Below, piece after piece: positions 61,837 through 64,000 of a stretch of 64,000 nt of DNA. The DNA is from a bacterium (lineage in GTDB: Bacteria; Planctomycetota; Planctomycetia; Pirellulales; Pirellulaceae). Every line of letters starts with the position of its first letter. Position 1 is the stretch's first letter. Below the pieces are notes generated by a model, which made no database searches, was not told the origin of the DNA, and saw only the letters and a list, made by a program, of their open reading frames with translations. Where the stretch lies: contig JAUIGN010000003.1 in assembly GCA_030430075.1 (NCBI GenBank), positions 1-64,000 on the forward strand, in the 5' to 3' direction. Both the position numbers and the translations under genes were made by a program.

Positions 61837-63279
61837 TCAGACGAGCCCCTTGATCGGTTCGCCATGATAGATGTGGTGCGGTCGATCGAATTCGTCGTAC
61901 CAGGCAGCCGTTCGCGGGATGCCCAATGCCTGGTAGATTGTCGCCGCCATGTTCTCCGGCTTTTGCGGGCTATCGGCTGGGTAGGCGCCTTTCTTGTCCG
62001 AGGCCCCAATGACTTGACCTCCTTTGGTCCCGCCGCCGGCAAACCAGACTGACTGTACCGCTCCCCAGTGGTCACGTCCCGGCTTCTTGTAGTGCTTGGG
62101 AAGCAGTGAAATCTTCGGCGTTCGGCCGAATTCCCCAGCCATCACAATCAGCGTGTCATCCAATTGCCCGCTGGCTGACAAGTCGTCCAACAACGCCGAG
62201 ACCGCCTTGTCCGTGGGTGGGAACAAATTGTCCTTGAGATGGGGAAACGCGTTGCCATGCGTATCCCAGGTCTCGTCATTTCCCAAGTTAACCTGAACGA
62301 GATTCACGCCCGATTCGACCAGGCGTCTGGCCATCAACAGCGACCAGCCAAAAGCGTTCCGCCCGTAGCGATCCTGGGTCGCCTCGTCGGCGTTGGTGAC
62401 GTCAAGTGCCTGTTGAATACTCCCGTCCGTCAACAGGGAAATGACGCCCTGCCGGAACTGATCGAACTGGGACGTGCTGGCGGCCCGCTCGAGGTACCGG
62501 CGTTGGTTCGTCAACTCATTCAACAACTCGAGACGACCGGTCAACCTGGCCGACGTCAGTCCGTGCGGCAGACTCAAGTTCGGCGCCTGGAACAAGCGGT
62601 TATCCGGATTGTTCCGCTCCTGGTGGTCAAAATTGAACTCGGGAAACGCACCGTACGAGGTGTTGTGAAACGGTGCGGCCTCGATGAACCAGGGATCGCG
62701 GTGCTTTCCCATCTGGCCGGCAAACTGCCCAGGGATCACACGCCCCGAATAATGGACCAACCGCTCCGGCAGGACGACCGCGGGGGGAAGATTGGTTCGG
62801 GGACGGGTCGCGTCTCCGGCAATCGCGGCAATCGACGGCCAGTCGGTGGGCTGCGGTTTACCAGCACTGAAGCCGGGCGGCAGTTGAGAGCGGCCGGTCA
62901 ACATAATGTGGTGGCCGGCGGAGTGCTCATTCGAGGCGTGCGTCAACGAACGGCAGATGGTCCACAGCCGGCTCCGCTGCGCCAACTGTGGAAGGTGCTC
63001 GCAGATCTGCAATCCCGGCGTTGCCGTATCAATCGGGTTGAATTCGCCTCGGATCTCCTCCGGCGCGTCTGGCTTGAGATCGAAACTGTCGTGCTGGGCC
63101 AGGCCCCCGGAAAGAAATATGAAGATGCACGACCTGGCCGATCCACCTTGGCCGTCGGGGGACGGCGCACCGGCGGCACGAAGCGCTTGGAGATGATTCA
63201 TTCCCAAGCCGAGCAGGCTGACCGAGCCAGCTTGGATTGCGGTCCGACGCGAAATCAGGGGATGATTCAGGTGTGGCAT
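61837..63279 (-). CDS. DUF1501 family protein, Tat-exported (second)
   Basis: A 480-aa paralogue of the DUF1501 protein at 51.3 kb. The twin-arginine signal is ISRRTAIQAGSVSLLGLGMN (about 9-28). Family motifs are present: CIFIFLSGGLAQHDSFDLKP, VMAGEFGRTPKISL, GRDHWGAVQSVWFAGGGTKG and AATIYQALGIP. Both copies share the GEFGRTPKI/RTPRI and GRDHW segments, which include the best candidate metal ligands. It is convergent with the VWA gene and follows the flavoprotein gene on the same strand, 191 bp after it. In planctomycetes such proteins typically sit beside heme-binding partners, but none is adjacent here. Catalytic role unproven. Confidence 0.94.
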   Translation of the reverse strand: MPHLNHPLISRRTAIQAGSVSLLGLGMNHLQALRAAGAPSPDGQGGSARSCIFIFLSGGLAQHDSFDLKPDAPEEIRGEFNPIDTATPGLQICEHLPQLAQRSRLWTICRSLTHASNEHSAGHHIMLTGRSQLPPGFSAGKPQPTDWPSIAAIAGDATRPRTNLPPAVVLPERLVHYSGRVIPGQFAGQMGKHRDPWFIEAAPFHNTSYGAFPEFNFDHQERNNPDNRLFQAPNLSLPHGLTSARLTGRLELLNELTNQRRYLERAASTSQFDQFRQGVISLLTDGSIQQALDVTNADEATQDRYGRNAFGWSLLMARRLVESGVNLVQVNLGNDETWDTHGNAFPHLKDNLFPPTDKAVSALLDDLSASGQLDDTLIVMAGEFGRTPKISLLPKHYKKPGRDHWGAVQSVWFAGGGTKGGQVIGASDKKGAYPADSPQKPENMAATIYQALGIPRTAAWYDEFDRPHHIYHGEPIKGLV

Positions 63280-63470
63280 GAGGCAGGCAATCGGTTGGCG
63301 GGAGATTCGAAGACCGACCTGCGAATTCTACTCCAATGCCACGCGAATTTCGACACGATTTCGGCGGTTCGCGTTCGAATCTTGCCAGGCGTCGCCGGAC
63401 CGCAGCGGCCATCGCGGTTGCAGAGCGGCGCCCGCCGTTTCGCCGGCATCGACGACCCGCAACGCATGGC

Positions 63471-64000
63471 CTACGGCTGCGGTTCCTTGGAGTTGGCCGT
63501 TTCAGCCATCATGCGCCGCTTCGCGGACGCGGCTGCGGTCGCTTTCACAAGCTCGGGATCCATGTCGTCAAAGATCCGCCCTGCCCCGTCGTGAAAGATC
63601 CGTCCGATCAGGATGTCCGTCAGGTTCGAACCATGTTGCGGGTAGTCGCGGAGGAAGCGGCCGAAACTGAAGTCGTTGTTGTAATAGGCATCGACTAATT
63701 TCCGCATCCAGGTGGTGCCGGCGGAGAACTCGTCGTACCAACCCGCCAACTGTGCCCCGGAGGTGTCTCCCTTCCGGAGCCCTGCGACGATCGCATCCGC
63801 CGCCAGTTCACCCGACCGCAAGGCAAAATAAACGCCCGAGGAATAGACGGGGTCGATGAACCCCCAGGCATCTCCCACCAAGACCCATCCGTCGCCCCCG
63901 TGTTGCCGGGTCGTGTAAGAAAACTCTTTGGCAGTACGAAACTCGCTGACCAATTCGGCACCCGCCAGCCGCTCGACCAACGCCGGGCACTTATCCAATT
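63471..64000 (-). CDS. FAD-dependent oxidoreductase (tryptophan halogenase/geranylgeranyl reductase-like), 5' end outside window
   Basis: Only the C-terminal part of about 176 residues is in the window; the frame continues beyond base 64000, so the TTG near the edge is probably internal. The segment GDGWVLVGDAWGFIDPVYSSGV is the typical C-terminal FAD-binding region of flavin-dependent halogenase and geranylgeranyl-reductase-like proteins, followed by the helix FALRSGELAADAIVAGLRKG. The last 90 residues are helical (WYDEFSAGTTWMRKLVDAYY). Whether it halogenates, reduces or oxidises its substrate cannot be told without the N-terminal half. The downstream DUF1501 gene is on the same strand, 191 bp away. 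Confidence 0.85.
   Translation of the reverse strand, partial: LDKCPALVERLAGAELVSEFRTAKEFSYTTRQHGGDGWVLVGDAWGFIDPVYSSGVYFALRSGELAADAIVAGLRKGDTSGAQLAGWYDEFSAGTTWMRKLVDAYYNNDFSFGRFLRDYPQHGSNLTDILIGRIFHDGAGRIFDDMDPELVKATAAASAKRRMMAETANSKEPQP

Noticed and set aside
63360..63400. tRNA-like GTTCGAATC sequence
   Set aside because: No acceptor, D or anticodon arms can be formed around it.

Overview
This window looks like a chromosomal segment of a planctomycete, most likely of the Pirellulales type. The signs are: two DUF1501 proteins with twin-arginine leaders, a giant cytochrome-type protein with a CxxCH site and the planctomycete 'membrane-bound dehydrogenase' domain, two giant surface proteins starting with the LEPR-type N-terminal motif, planctomycete-type ECF sigma factors linked to Ser/Thr kinases, and many intergenic repeats in a GC-rich background. 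I see no rRNA, tRNA, CRISPR array, insertion sequence or prophage.

Layout. 0.3-10.2 kb (minus strand): a small hypothetical, a five-helix membrane protein, a CbxX/SpoVK-type AAA ATPase with TerB-like and zinc-ribbon ends, a PIG-L deacetylase, a giant FtsX-type permease with its ATPase, a prenyltransferase-repeat protein and a hotdog thioesterase. 10.5-16.7 kb: xylose isomerase, a small repeat-bearing protein, a coupled AAA-ATPase/TPR-membrane pair and a Tat-exported sugar-phosphate isomerase-like protein. 17.4-42.8 kb: an ECF sigma factor divergent from two consecutive giant secreted mosaics (2754 and 4345 aa), then a Ser/Thr kinase with a TPR tail. 43.3-49.5 kb (minus): an apparent six-gene export operon (Cys-rich secreted protein, permease, lipoprotein, HlyD adaptor, ATPase, second permease). 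49.7-64 kb: an SGNH hydrolase, DUF1501, the giant cytochrome-type protein, a small secreted protein, an ECF sigma factor overlapping a kinase-pseudokinase gene, a VWA protein, a second DUF1501 and the 3' part of a flavoprotein gene.

The intergenic DNA is unusual. I recognise four dispersed families by eye: (1) a conserved leader followed by 20-25 bp tandem repeats at four loci; (2) a short perfect or near-perfect palindrome (arms GTCATGC/GCATGAC) at five loci; (3) a 105-bp element present twice at 101/105 identity; (4) a REP-like hairpin (GGGC-4 nt-GCCC core) at about five loci, one copy of which supplies the last codons and the stop of a gene.

The most interesting protein-level observations are the two giant surface mosaics carrying both cohesin-like and dockerin-like modules, two hydrolase-like elbows without the serine nucleophile in the larger one, the sigma factor/kinase-pseudokinase overlap, and a likely small coiled-coil gene without an ATG between an ABC ATPase and its permease. 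All functional calls rest on motif reading only; no database search was run.
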